In this document: piece by piece, positions 53,560 through 63,543 of the stretch
Numbering within the stretch: the first letter of the stretch is position 1
How the letters are laid out: each line of letters opens with the position of its first letter
From: Agrypnia vestita
Taxonomy: Eukaryota; Arthropoda; Insecta; Trichoptera; Phryganeidae
NCBI GenBank assembly: GCA_016648135.1
Contig: JADDOH010010222.1
Span: 1 to 64,000, forward strand
Length of the DNA: 64,000 bases
Direction of reading: 5' to 3'
Notes under the pieces: generated by a model
What the model saw: only the letters and a program-made list of their open reading frames with translations
Told to the model about the DNA's origin: nothing
The model's database searches: none
Made by a program: the position numbers and the translations under genes

Positions 53560-54125
53560 TTTTACTGATGAGGTTAACACAAACGTTTGATGACAACTCA
53601 AATGCGCAATTATCGAAGAGATATGTCCTAAAGACTGTCATATATTTAGATAGAGCAGAAATCCGAGAGCAAGTAAACAAAGCATCCACCAGAATTTGGT
53701 CTGCAAAAACAAAAATATGCATATTGAAAGTAAGGCCAAAATATACAAGACATGCGTGCGACTTATTATGAAATATGCTGCAGAGACGCGGGCTGACACT
53801 GTCGGTACTAAAAGACTCCTCAGAACATCTGAAATGAAGGTGCTGATATCCATTACTGGAAAAACTCAACGTGACCGTGTCCGAAATGAAGACACAAGGA
53901 AAACTTGCAAAATAGAGGACATAGCACGATGGAGTAGATCCAGAAGGAGATTCTACAGGGATCACATAGCCAGGATGGATAGTGACATACTAGTGCATAC
54001 AGCAGCGAACGAAATCCCCTCTGGACGACGCCTACCGGGAAGACCACCGAAAAGATGGAGGGATAGCTGGACCTCGTCATCCCGGTAGGCGTAGTTTTCT
54101 GTAGCACAGATCAACAGACCTACTA
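53560..54125 (+). pseudogene. RTE-type LINE tail (family R2), copy 3
   Basis: EIREQVNKASTRIWSAKTKI precedes, after a frameshift, VCKNKNMHIESKAKIYKTCV, RLIMKYAAETRADTVGTKRL, LRTSEMKVLISITGKTQRDR, RRRFYRDHIARMDS and PSGRRLPGRPPKRWRDSWTS, stop at 54088, then (GAA)n. The segment 53696-54088 is open, so the least damaged R2 copy. Confidence 0.8.
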
Positions 54126-54215
54126 AAAAAAAGAAGAAGGAGAAGAAGAAAATACATTTATGAGAAGGGCTAGGAGTCCCTTGAAATTGGCCAATACCCT
54201 GCAGTTACTACGATA

Positions 54216-54937
54216 ATAATTGAAGACCCCATGGCAAGAAGTTGTTAACTAACATTCAAGTCATTTTGAGATATTTGGACTTTGAAAAATATGTTTTATT
54301 GCTAATTCAAGATTAATTTTTATTGTTTTATGCCATTAAAATATCAAAAAAGTATTTACAAACTAAAAAAAGCTCATTTATGCACAAAAAAATAAAAATA
54401 TACTAATTTTCCCTAAAAAAATGTAGTTAACAACCATTTTTTCGCTTCTGAAACTCATTTTTAATAGAATAACATCTTTTTAAAATTGGTAAAACACCAA
54501 CATCAAACAACCCTTCAAATGATATCCGTTTTTACCATCCAGTATCCAAAATAACAAAATACCTGGCATGTTAATTAATAATACTAAACATGGTACGTAC
54601 CATTTAAAATTATAGAAAAATAATATATAAGTACATATTATAATATTCTTCAAATAAAAACAAATATATGACAGTACTGCCAGAGTAAAATTTATATAAA
54701 CCATAAATATTCCAATCGAATTAAAAGGCGCGTTAATTTCAGAATGACGGCATGAACATGTTATTATTGAAGATAACATGTTCTTCCCATTAGTAACTGA
54801 TTTGATTTTTATGAAAAAGTGTAGTTAACATGTTAATCCCTATGTTCTAATTCTAATATTTAGTTTAGACGGCTTATTAACTCATTTTTGACAAAAATGT
54901 TAGTTAATAACTTCTTGTCATGGGGTCTTCAATTATA
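54216..54937. mobile_element. 722 bp element with 41 bp terminal inverted repeats
   Basis: Left TIR ATAATTGAAGACCCCATGGC then AAGAAGTTGTTAACTAACAT; the right TIR at 54897-54937 is its complement with 2 of 41 differences. AGTTAAC words recur inside. The minus strand 54779-54480 has a 99-residue hydrophobic frame (FMVYINFTLAVLSYICFYLK, LVLLINMPGILLFWILDG), with no transposase motif. TSD not certain (ATAATT / AATTAT flanks are part of the palindrome). Class unknown. Confidence 0.7.
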
Positions 54938-55388
54938 AAAATTCCGCTAAATAGTTGTATATGCCATCTATGGCACGCGTGTCCCGCGTTCGCCACTGCT
55001 GGCCTAGACAATGGCCGCTTAAATTGAATTTGTTTCAGCACAAAAAACACTCGGGGTATTTAGAAATTCTAGAAATAATATTCATTCGCAAAATGGTGTT
55101 TGGGCCGAGCGGCGTGCCGTCGTAAAATTTAACGCGCGGAAATAATATTACATTTTTACGGCTTTTCAACACAAACTCGTAAAAGGGAAGTTCTTCGGCG
55201 GCGGCAACTTTGGATTGTGAGAATTGTCTGGATTCAGAGAGCGTGCGCGGAGGACACGACTCACTTCGCTCTCCGCCTCGGGAATATTTAAGACCGAATT
55301 ATGACCGTTATCCGGCAACTGCCCTCGTTACATCCTCCCGCAGGCGATTGTCGACCAATATTAAAGCATTAACGTGTCTGTTAGTATG
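54938..55388. other. unassigned, GC-rich centre
   Basis: 55090-55300 is GC-rich (GGGCCGAGCGGCGTGCCGTC). A 62-residue frame at 55210-55398 lacks motifs and splice support. Confidence 0.3.
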
Positions 55389-55520
55389 TATCCACTAAAA
55401 AATACTTTTTTGTCTACCGGTTTCGAGACGTAACCCTTCTCTTCGTCGGGACAACCACCACACTAGCATGTAAATATCGCTACACACCCGTAGTATTACT
55501 TACATACCAACACCTACACA
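55389..55520 (-). repeat. hammerhead-motif unit, family 2
   Basis: Complement: CCGACGA, extra A, GAGAAGGGTTACGTCTC, GAAACCGGTAGAC (55449-55412), with flanks TGCTAGTGTGGTGGTTGTCC and GGTGTTGGTATGTAAGTAAT. The first box is C-C-G-A-C-G-A rather than CTGACGA. Confidence 0.6.
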
Positions 55521-55861
55521 AAATAAAAGAACACTTGAGATACCATAATAATAATAAGTTTTCCGAATTCGCGAATCCTATCTTTGAGTCCAATCATAAT
55601 TTTGATATAAAAATAGGGATAAAAATATTGAAAACTAATAATAAAAGGTTGAAACTTTATAATATGGAAAAAAATATTCTGAAAGCCATTGAAACAACAT
55701 TCCTTTAATTAATAATCAAATAAATTTCCCCTACAGTCCTCTGATTTAAAATTATCAGATAAAACCCAAGTTTTTCAACACCCCCTATAGACCCTATTTC
55801 GTCTCCCTCTCTTCTCTACTCAAATTCTTAATCCTTTTTGATAAGAAGCTTAGTGCATTTT
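55521..55861. other. AT-rich, no gene seen
   Basis: No supported features. Confidence 0.35.
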
Positions 55862-56215
55862 TAGTTAGAGTAATGGGCCAATAAGAATATGCTAGTGGAA
55901 AGCAAAGTCAGAATATATAAAACATGCGTAAGACCTATCATGACATACGGTATCGAACCAAGAGCGGACACTGTGAGAACTAAACACCTCCTCAGAACTA
56001 TCGAGATTCTAAGACCCATTGCGGGCAAGACCCCCAGAGACAGAGTACCCAATGCGGAAATCCGCAGAACCTGCGACATACAAGACATTGTACAATGGAG
56101 CAGACGAGACTTCCAAGAGCCATGATGCGCGGGATTCCAGAGGGGCGCCTACCGCCAGGACGTCCTCGTCACAAGACCAGGACTGACCTGTCAACACAGA
56201 TCAAGAATCTAACAA
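55862..56215 (+). pseudogene. RTE-type LINE tail (family R2), copy 4
   Basis: NMLVESKVRIYKTCVRPIMT, YGIEPRADTVRTKHLLRTIE, ILRPIAGKTPRDRVPNAEIR, RTCDIQDIVQWSRRDFQEP, then a deletion and frameshift into GRLPPGRP-type sequence, ending in (GAA)n. 5' truncated at ANKNM. 56290-56325 carries a short D piece (CTTCGTCTCTACGAGACATC). Confidence 0.75.
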
Positions 56216-56574
56216 AAGAAGAAGACACACATGTGAAGAATATACACCCAAAGAAAAATACTTCCATAGAAAAATCTTTGCCATACAAATTTTTTTTGCT
56301 TCGTCTCTACGAGACATCTATAATATATATTATTTAAATGATCTAAGAGAACAGGTCTAGAGATGAATTTCCAAAAAACAAAAAGATCCTGTTAGGGTAA
56401 AAATCTTTATTAGTCTCTGATCGGGCGATTTACAATAATTGTCTATGCACGCGAAGTTCTCTGCGCATGACAGTTAACGCAGGCCATAGATATTTTAGAC
56501 ACTCCTAAACGAGCGGTTAGTTTTTGAAGCTGCGATCTTGTTTTAACATGTGCTTGATACTTTTCGTTCGGCTT

Positions 56575-56928
56575 TTAAGTATTGCAGTCAACAGAAAATA
56601 CAGTGGGAGCAGAACATCGGTACAATTTGTTAAGTGGTAACCAGTCCTATCTAGAGAATTTCGAGTTCAAGTTTTCCCTGCACAACACTAAAAGAATTCG
56701 CCCCGACAGATCCTTAGTTCCGCAAAAAAATATCACAATAGATGCAAATAAAATAGAAACAGTCGATGAATATGTATACCTTGGTCATAAAAGATAATCA
56801 AACTGCATAACTACCTAGAATCATAATTGGGTCGGGCTGCCTTAGGAAAGTTAAACCACGTTATCCTTAATAAAGAAATTCAATTTATCTTAAAAGAAAG
56901 GTCTTTGATGCATGCATGCTACCAATGG
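56575..56928 (+). pseudogene. RTE-type LINE, left part before nested insertion
   Basis: ETVDEYVYLGHK then GRAALGKLNHVILNKEIQFI and LKERSLMHACY. This is the RTE block EYVYLG...G.AA.GKL...NKEI. The next RTE residues (MVTYGLE) appear only at 57486, after an inserted L2/CR1-like tail. Confidence 0.7.
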
Positions 56929-57485
56929 GACAATAAATATCCAGAGAGAATTGAATTGAAGTTATGCCTCGCAGTGTTCAAGGCCATTCACAACATGGCC
57001 CCTCAATACATTACCGACTTCTGCATTCTATTTTCCGCAAATAACAGACAACTAACTCTTTGCTCAGCATCAACATCTAATAAAAATACGTTAGTTGAAA
57101 TAAATTGCTTCCATAAATCCAATTTCGGTGACCGTGCTTTCGCGGTGGCTGCACCAAATTTGTGGAATAAACTACCAAATAAACTGAGTCAAACAAACAG
57201 CTTACCACAGTTCAAAAAACAACTAAAGACGCAAAAAAGCCTATAGAATCAGACCGTTACATCACTTCGTAATGTTTCCCACTCCTAGTATGCACTCCGA
57301 GATAATACCTGATTCTTTCTAGCACTCCCAAATATTATAGTTTTAAAATGTTAATTCCATTTTAATGCATGGCATCTAGTGTAACAGTAAATAAGTGTTT
57401 TTAGTCAGTAAGTTGTTTTGTGTGAAGCTCCCTTGAGGTGAGCGAAAACGGCGCTATACAAATGATCCAAATATTATTATTATCA
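56929..57485 (+). pseudogene. L2/CR1-like LINE tail inserted in the RTE copy
   Basis: PERIELKLCLAVFKAIHNMA, PQYITDFCILFSANNRQL, FGDRAFAVAAPNLWNKLPNK, then KKQLKTQKSL, stop at 57244. The 3' UTR ends CCCTTGAGGTGAGCGAAAAC, GGCGCTATACAAATGATCCA and (ATT)n. Close relative of 13985-14610. Because both frames happen to join, a single 139-residue frame (56827-57246) spans the two elements and should not be taken as one protein. Confidence 0.8.
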
Positions 57486-57865
57486 TTAATGGTAACTTAT
57501 GGGTTGGAGATACAGTAAAAATGAATCAATACATTAAAATGCACACAACGATTCGTGGAACAGCAGATTATGGTGTAAATCTCCAAGATAGAATAAGAAA
57601 TGAAGAAATTAAAAGGAGAAACAAGTTTACCGATGTCATGGACCGTGTGGCAAAATTGAAGTGGCAATGGGCAGGTTATATCGCTAGGCAGGTAGATGGA
57701 TAAAAAAAGGAGTGTCAGAAGGCCACCAAAGAGGTGGACCGACGACATTATATCGATTGCTGGTGGCACCTGGATGCGAAAGGGTCAAGACAGAGACGAG
57801 TGGAAGAAGTTAGAAGAGGCTTATATCCAGCAGCGGAGAAAAGAAGGCTGAAGAAGAAAAAGAAG
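57486..57865 (+). pseudogene. RTE-type LINE, right part after nested insertion
   Basis: MVTYGLEIQ, then GVNLQDRIRNEEIKRRNKFT, DVMDRVAKLKWQWAGYIARQ, a stop, then RPPKRWTDDIISIAGGTWMR, KGQDRDEWKKLEEAYIQQRR, (GAA)n. Completes the element begun at 56575. Confidence 0.75.
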
Positions 57866-59004
57866 AAGACCAAATTCTGATTAGTGACGACATTAACAGG
57901 TTTGAAATTTGTCATAATGTGTCATAATGGTTGTTGAATTATGTGCTTAATGCTTCATTTTCCCTCTCCTTGATCAGGCCACCTGGTTTGTACTTCCCTA
58001 AAGAAGCGTACATGGACTGCTTTATTTGGACATCTTGTGGAACAGTCTAGCTAGAACGTCGACCGGTGTTATCTACAGGTAAATTCTGTCTTTTGCAGGC
58101 GGCGCTCTAACGTGTGCGCACACACACCTACCTGAAGAGAGAGTGGGATAGCCTGTCATGCCACTCGTTACCGACCCCACAGTGAACAAACGTAACGACA
58201 ATAAGAATACTTTGTTATAATATTTAAATGAGCCAGTTTCTTAGCCAAGTTACAAAACCAATATTGCTAAACGTGTCACTAATTTTAGTCTAATTGAACA
58301 ATTATTCCCGAACGAGACATTTACAATTAATTCCCGAAACAAACATCGTTAAGAGGAGAATTACGAAATGAACAAATTCTCGGAATACGTGGGAATTAGA
58401 ATTTCAGGTGGGAGGGAAAATTGCCCGCCATCAAATCGGTCGTCTGGAAAAATTCGAGGTGAATTTTCGCTCTTTATTGTCATTTGCCGCTAACGGAGGA
58501 AATTGCGCCTAACGGACCGTTATGATCATATCTTAGACGGAAGGCGTAGAGGATGTCCTGCCGAGCAAAAAATATTGGATGTCTCTTAAATAAAGCTAAA
58601 GAAGTGTGTACATCCTGTAGGTACAGACGCAGGGAGAAAGCTGACATTTTGCCTGGATGGTGGTGTGTCTCAGGGGGGCGTCTGTCTGGGATATAAGTGA
58701 GCGAAGGACAAGGACGGGCTCGTTCTTGGTAACATCCCTGTAATGGATTGAGAACGAATATGCTGCCATCTCTGAGCACAATTTGGATTAAAATGCCAAT
58801 GTACCGATAGGACAGAATTAGTCTTTCATAAATGAGTTTTTATAATTATCAATACGCTAAACTTAGAAGTTCGGATATCTGTATATCGAAGCGATAAAGT
58901 TGATTTATAAAATAATAAAGAATAAATTATTAAAAACAACCTCACCTTGTACCAGAGTAGAGAATAACGCTCACGCTACACAAGAGCGAAAGATAATATA
59001 ATAT
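57866..59004. other. unassigned
   Basis: 58060-58180 and 58660-58760 are GC-richer. The minus-strand frame 58779-58480 (99 residues) has no motif and no splice support. No repeats shared in the window. Confidence 0.3.
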
Positions 59005-59150
59005 TTTTAATAACCAAATTAATTAATCAATTAGAAAGACATACAGAAAAATCTAATTCATGAAAAAATATTTGGCTATTACCGGGATTCGAACTCGGGT
59101 CACTTCCTTTCCGGGGATGGTGCTCTGACCACTAAGCTGTAGAAGCCTTG
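59005..59150 (-). mobile_element. tRNA-derived SINE C, copy 2 (reference)
   Basis: Minus strand: GGCTTCTACAGCTTAGTGGT (A box region), CAGAGCACCATCCCCGGAAA, then GAGTTCGAATCCCGGTAATA (B box). The ends pair poorly as an acceptor stem, so not a functional tRNA. The tail TTTTTTCATGAATTAGATTT, CTGTATGTCTTTCTAATTG is shared with 32450-32578. Confidence 0.75.
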
Positions 59151-59344
59151 TACATTTCCGTGAATATATCGACCTTATGTGTAATTGTCATTAACTGATT
59201 AATTTTTATTTTTATCCATAGAGCAATCCACTTTTTTGATACGATAGTTCAAATTACTTTGAAATACAACCGATAGATGGACGCTAGAATTAATTACTTA
59301 ATTCATTTTTATTTGAACACACATTTCATACAACAGATATTATA

Positions 59345-59399
59345 TTCAAGAACACATTCTGAACAATTACTAATTCAAAAATACGAATGTGTTCTTGAA
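59345..59399. other. 15 bp perfect hairpin
   Basis: TTCAAGAACACATTC at 59345-59359 and its exact complement at 59385-59399, 25-base loop. Confidence 0.7.
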
Positions 59400-59584
59400 G
59401 ATAATATAATAAGTGATATACCGAGAACGAATAGAAAAGTCATGGTTTCGTGTAAACATCTGTTGAATTCTATAATGGACTTTGTAGTGCCATAAAGGAA
59501 TAATGTAAGGCTCTTCAATAAACAACTGAAAAGATTTGTGTTGATGAGGAGACAGTTCATAAATCATAAGTTGTTCAAAAAATC

Positions 59585-59965
59585 TACCATGCTCCTACGA
59601 CTTTTCTGGCCGACTTTTCGAATCCCATTGCTTTCGATAAGGTGTTGCCAGTCAATACTTAGCACAACGCTGACAATGCCACACCCTGCTATCGACAATG
59701 CATTTTTTTTTCATTTTTACAGAAGCCAAACACATCACAAAACACCCAGGCTTGAGTAAATCACATAGATTAATTGTGACCTCACCGGGAATCGAACCCG
59801 GCACCCTTGGTGTGGCACCCTAGGCTGCGAACGCCACCAATTGGCATTGTAAGCCATTAATTAATCACAGCATCATCAATACACATAAAAAACAGCTCTA
59901 AAAAGGTCGACCAAAAAGGTCGCAGAACCCGGCAGAATATACCAGAAAACTTAAGTCAGAATGTC
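59585..59965. mobile_element. inverted PLE tail remnants enclosing SINE B copy 2
   Basis: Left (minus) CGACTTTTCTGGCCGACTTT then TCGAATCCCATTGC; right AAAGGTCGCAGAACCCGGCA then GAATATACCAGAAAACTTAA. Both are degraded family 1 tails in opposite orientation. Confidence 0.45.
59722..59842 (-). mobile_element. tRNA-derived SINE B, copy 2
   Basis: ACATCACAAAACACCCAGGC, TTGAGTAAATCACATAGATT and CACCGGGAATCGAACCCGG (perfect B box on the minus strand), as at 12045-12172. The A box end is degraded. Confidence 0.75.
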
Positions 59966-60156
59966 AACTGCGGACGTTACACCCTGTATACGCGGAGTAA
60001 TAATAATACAAATATTTTTTCTAATAAAATAATTAAAGAATTCGGCTCGTCTACGTGATCAATCAAATGAAATAATAAAACGTAAGAAAAATACCGTAAA
60101 CGTAAGAAGAATAGAATCTAGAAAAATACATTAAAAATACTAATCCATCATCTCAC

Positions 60157-60855
60157 CTGGCACTCGAGACATCTGCACGAGTCTGTGAGCTCGCAGGGGA
60201 TGCCCAGCGCCAGGGACGCCTCCCGGTACAGCTCCTCGCTGGACTTGCGCTTCCGCCACCTGGTCATGTCCGCCACGCTCGCGGCCGTCCAGCCGCTCAG
60301 GAAACTGCTCACCAGCCGCCGCAGGATGTCGCACTTCTCCTCCGAGAAGCGGCGCTTCTTCAGGCTCTTGTCCGACCCCCGCCTGCCGTCTATTCTGACG
60401 TCCTCGCACGCCTGCTTCTTCTCCGGAGACCTGGTCTTCTCGCTCTGGACTTTTAGCGCCGAGCCGCTCAGTTCGCCGCTGTCGTAGATCGGCCTTCTGG
60501 TGACACCCGCTGTGGCGCAAGGCTCGCAATTTGGCCCGCGGTTGTCGGCGTCCGGCGAAGCCGCCGCCAGACAGCCATTGGTGGATTGATGATTCAGACC
60601 CCTCTCTGCCCATTGGTTCGACTGTAGATTGGCGTAGTCTATGGGCGGCGGGAATGTGTTGAAGTTTCTAGTTTTCAGGTCGTCGGCGATCAGGGTCTCT
60701 GGGTTGAGGACGAATTTCGCGGAATCGCTGTTTGGCAGTCTGCTTGAGCAAAAGGTTTTCTGGTTGTGCGTTTTGTTCTTTTTCTCCGGGGAGACTGTTC
60801 TGTTCAGCACGGCCCTGCCGGCTGGCGAGTTGAAGATGTTGACCACGCCCACATC
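60157..60855 (-). CDS. internal coding exon of the unidentified host gene
   Basis: Minus-strand exon of 233 codons, phase 0 at both ends: acceptor TTTATTTTTCTTTTTCAG before GAT at 60855, donor CAG|GTGAGA after 60157. Starts DVGVVNIFNSPAGRAVLNRT. Residues 22-26 VSPEK and 143-146 SPEK look like proline-directed phosphosites; 164-170 SLKKRRF and 200-205 WRKRKS are basic, possible nuclear signals; 171-233 (EEKCDILRRLVSSFLSGWTA ... LALGIPCELTDSCRCLECQ) is the most ordered-looking part, leading into the cysteine cluster completed by the next exon. GC-rich and free of repeats. The family is not recognised; a nuclear regulatory role is only a guess from composition. Confidence 0.75.
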
Positions 60856-61984
60856 CTGAAAAAGAAAAATAAATTGAAATTCAACGAAAATCTGGAAGTA
60901 TTCTTCAATTGACGACAATGACTCAGTACTATAAATATAATGGCTGTGGGAAGCAAATGAAATACTCGCGGACGTCTGTGTTTACATACAGATAAGATCG
61001 ACATCGAAGATTAGAAAGTGCCATTTTTGAAAAAAACATTTTTGCCTATTATAGTGTACATATATAGAAAATATTTTAGTTTCGGTACTATAACATGGCG
61101 GTCGCTAGCTTCTGTTCTATAATGTATTGTTTTTATATGTATTTATCATCTAATATTCTGTTAGAGTTGGTTTAAAAAAAAAAAAAAAAAAATTGAATTT
61201 GACAATCACACTGGAAGTAATACTCTGGCAGTCACAAAATTACAATATTTTTATAAATTATGTAAATTCTTTAACATCATACTTTACTGTCAGAGTCCAT
61301 GACGCGGTTCAAATAAATAAAAAAATTGTACCAACCCCCGACAGCGGGGGGTGAATATTCCCTTAACGAGGGCGTTTACTGTTATTCTTGGAGACGAATT
61401 TAATTTATACCGGTTTGTGCATTTCAAAAGATGTTGGAAATCAAATAACACCCGCCAGACCCGAAGCAATTTGTCCACCTACCGTCTAACCCCGACACTA
61501 GAACCAAAATATTCCGCTGGGACGAGAAAAAATATTCAAATTTCTGTAACTACAAGTGATCCATTTGATTTGGAAAATGAATTATTCATCCGAATAAGAA
61601 ATCGAATTTGCATCGCATTATGTTTTTAACACAGAATATGTTGATTCAGCGGGGATCCCAGTGTAATTTGTCACGAAAATTGTGGAGACGGAGTCACCTT
61701 GATTTTCAAACCTGTCGCTCACACTGGGAGGAGGGCCATGTTGGGGTGAGGCGCCCCGAGCAATGGTTGGTGCAGCTTGCCATTGGTGCAGCACCAATGG
61801 CAAGCGGAAGTAATAGCGCAACATACTGTAACAAGACTAGGAGGAGTCGCGCACTTCTGTCAGGTGACAGTTGTTTGAAGTTGGCACAATACTACCGAAG
61901 GATCTGGAATCACCTCCAACTTTCGAGTGACGTCAGCATCTTCCCAGTAAAATCTGGAATTTACGAGTAAACACTAGAAACGTC
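60856..61984. other. upstream intron or flank, no further exon proven
   Basis: 61330-61380 is GC-rich (ACCAACCCCCGACAGCGGGG). A perfect 29 bp palindrome is at 61776-61804. Frames at 61351-61970 lack splice support. The next upstream exon of the host gene was not found in the window. Confidence 0.35.
61776..61804. other. perfect 29 bp palindrome
   Basis: CTTGCCATTGGTGC, one central A, then its exact complement GCACCAATGGCAAG. Confidence 0.8.
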
Positions 61985-62435
61985 CGGATAACAGAATAAG
62001 CCATATAAATATGACACACGGTAGTAAGATGTGAGTTATTTTTTTTCCGTGCGCGTTGACTGGCGCAACAAAGCGAAGGTAGCCGCGGGCGGCGGGTCAG
62101 TCTGGCCAAGCGAGCGGTAGCGGCGAGAAGCCAGTGTTAACAAGCGAGCGGAGATTCGACAGCGATACTAAAAAGTTCTTAAGAGAAATTCACAAGTGCG
62201 GAAATTGATGGAATATTCTAGTGAACAGTAAATAAAGTGTCATAGCGAACATAAAGTGTCTATTTACGAATGATAAATTGCGAAACAGTTTAATTGAAGG
62301 AATAGCGTTACATTTAATAGTGATAGGTAGCTTTGTACGTTAGTTTAATTAATTAATCGGTATTTAATAAATCCTGTATTAAATCCCAGCGTTTTCATTA
62401 ATTCCTCCTGCAGCCACGACACGTGACACTACAAA
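61985..62435 (+). mobile_element. LTR-like unit, copy d
   Basis: TATAAATA at 62004, then a GC-rich leader (GGCAAGCGAGCG-type), GATTCGACAGCGATAC, AAGTGTCATAGCGAACATAA, GATAAATTGCGAAACAG, ATTTAATAAATCCTG and the end CAGCCACGACACGTGACACT. Order as in copies a-c; sequence diverged in the leader. Confidence 0.5.
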
Positions 62436-62454
62436 TACATTTAACATGTCCCCA

Positions 62455-62840
62455 CATTATCGCATGATCTAGAACGGTCTACAATTATCTATAACCTTCG
62501 AGCGACGAGAAACTTCTCCTAAAAACTAGAATAATCTAGAAAGTTCGAAAATACCGGCATTTGGGTATAAATATGTAGCAAAGCCGCGGCGCAGGATAGA
62601 ATGTCGTGTTTTGACAGTTCGTTCGGTGCGAAGTCGACTGCAAGGCGACGCGATAAATAAAGCGAATTAATCGAGCGGAGTACCTAAGTGGCGAATAAAT
62701 CAATGCCATTATTTTAAGCGAAAATTGGATGGGTCATTGCAGTGAATGAAAAATAAGTGTTACCCGGGGATAGTTAAGTGTAAATAGACGAAGTGATATA
62801 AATTGCGAAATACTGCAGATTAAGGAATAGATTTCTGCCG
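62455..62840 (+). mobile_element. LTR-like unit, copy e
   Basis: CTAGAACGGTCTACAATTAT, TATAAATA at 62568, GAAGTCGACTGCAAGGCGAC, AATTAATCGAGCGGAGTACC, TTAAGCGAAAATTGGATGGG, GTGTTACCCGGGGATAG. Close to copy b. It sits about 20 bp behind copy d in the same orientation. Confidence 0.55.
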
Positions 62841-62841
62841 T

Positions 62842-63255
62842 GATTATGAGTCGAAAATTTTCAAGCAACCATGACCTAATATCAATAGTTAAGGAGATAT
62901 GCGATACCAAAGATTGCATTTTTTTCAATATTTCTGACTTATTTTTTACAAAACGTTGAAGTATCATTACAGTAATACATATATCGATTACAAAAAAATC
63001 CAATTGTAGTATTTTCCAATTGGAATTGGTAGGTTTTTATCATTTTATTTGACTTGTATTAAAAGAAATTAATTTTTCATATTAGATACAAGTAACTGCG
63101 ATGATAGTCCAACTTTTTGCAAAAAATGAGTAAAAAAATATTGAAAAAAATCCAAATCTTGATATCGCATATCTCCTTAAGTATTTATATTAGGTTACGG
63201 TCGCTTAAACATTTTCGACTCATAAAGTATTGTAGTCTAGCTCTGTTACACCGTG
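62842..63255. mobile_element. palindromic MITE M1, decayed copy 2
   Basis: ATTATGAGTCGAAAATTTTC, CAACCATGACCTAATATCAA, TATGCGATACCAAAGATTGC, ..., ATTTATATTAGGTTACGG, GACTCATAAAG, CTAGCTCTGTTACACCGTG, then TA. Matches 24009-24482 throughout; the left tip is missing, next to LTR copy e. Confidence 0.7.
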
Positions 63256-63278
63256 TATATCGACAGTCCCAACGTATA

Positions 63279-63541
63279 CTGTCGAATCTGCAAAAAATCT
63301 ATTTTCGGTTTACTATTTTAAACCATCCGATTGACTCTACATTTTCGGATTATGTTAAACAATGGTTTACTTTTCCTTTTTTACACGCTTAATTTGACAC
63401 GAAAATTCAATTTTTTCAACTTAGTCCGAAAATAGATTGTATATTTTATATTTTGTATATTTTATTTACAATACAATATATACAATAAATTGTATATTTT
63501 ATAAGAGTAAAATCGAAAAAGAATTTTTGCAGATTCGACAG
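63279..63541. mobile_element. 263 bp MITE with perfect TIRs and TA duplication
   Basis: TACTGTCGAATCTGCAAAAA at 63277-63296 and its exact complement at 63524-63543. If TA is the target duplication the element is CTGTCG...CGACAG. Inside, CTATTTTCGGTTTACTATTT and TCCGAAAATAGATTGT form another inverted pair. Tc1/mariner-like by target site; no ORF. Confidence 0.75.
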
Positions 63542-63543
63542 TA

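Larger units (their letters stand above)
52368..60156 (-). other. intron of the host gene (7.8 kb)
   Basis: Bounded by donor CAG|GTGAGA at 60156 and acceptor CCGACAG at 52368, both phase 0. It contains LINE tails, an LTR-like unit, a TIR element, hammerhead-motif units and two SINEs, listed separately. 52369-52560 next to the acceptor shows no repeat. Confidence 0.6.

Noticed and set aside
56827..57246. 139-residue ORF as a single protein
   Set aside because: It joins an RTE block to an L2/CR1-like C-terminus because of a nested insertion; other copies show the two parts separately.
59075..59150. Minus-strand tRNA gene candidate (GGCTTCT...AATAGCC)
   Set aside because: The acceptor has several mismatches and the flank is shared with 32450-32578, so it is SINE C.
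60140..60613. 157-residue minus-strand ORF overlapping the internal exon
   Set aside because: Wrong frame relative to both splice sites; the 233-codon frame spans the exon exactly.
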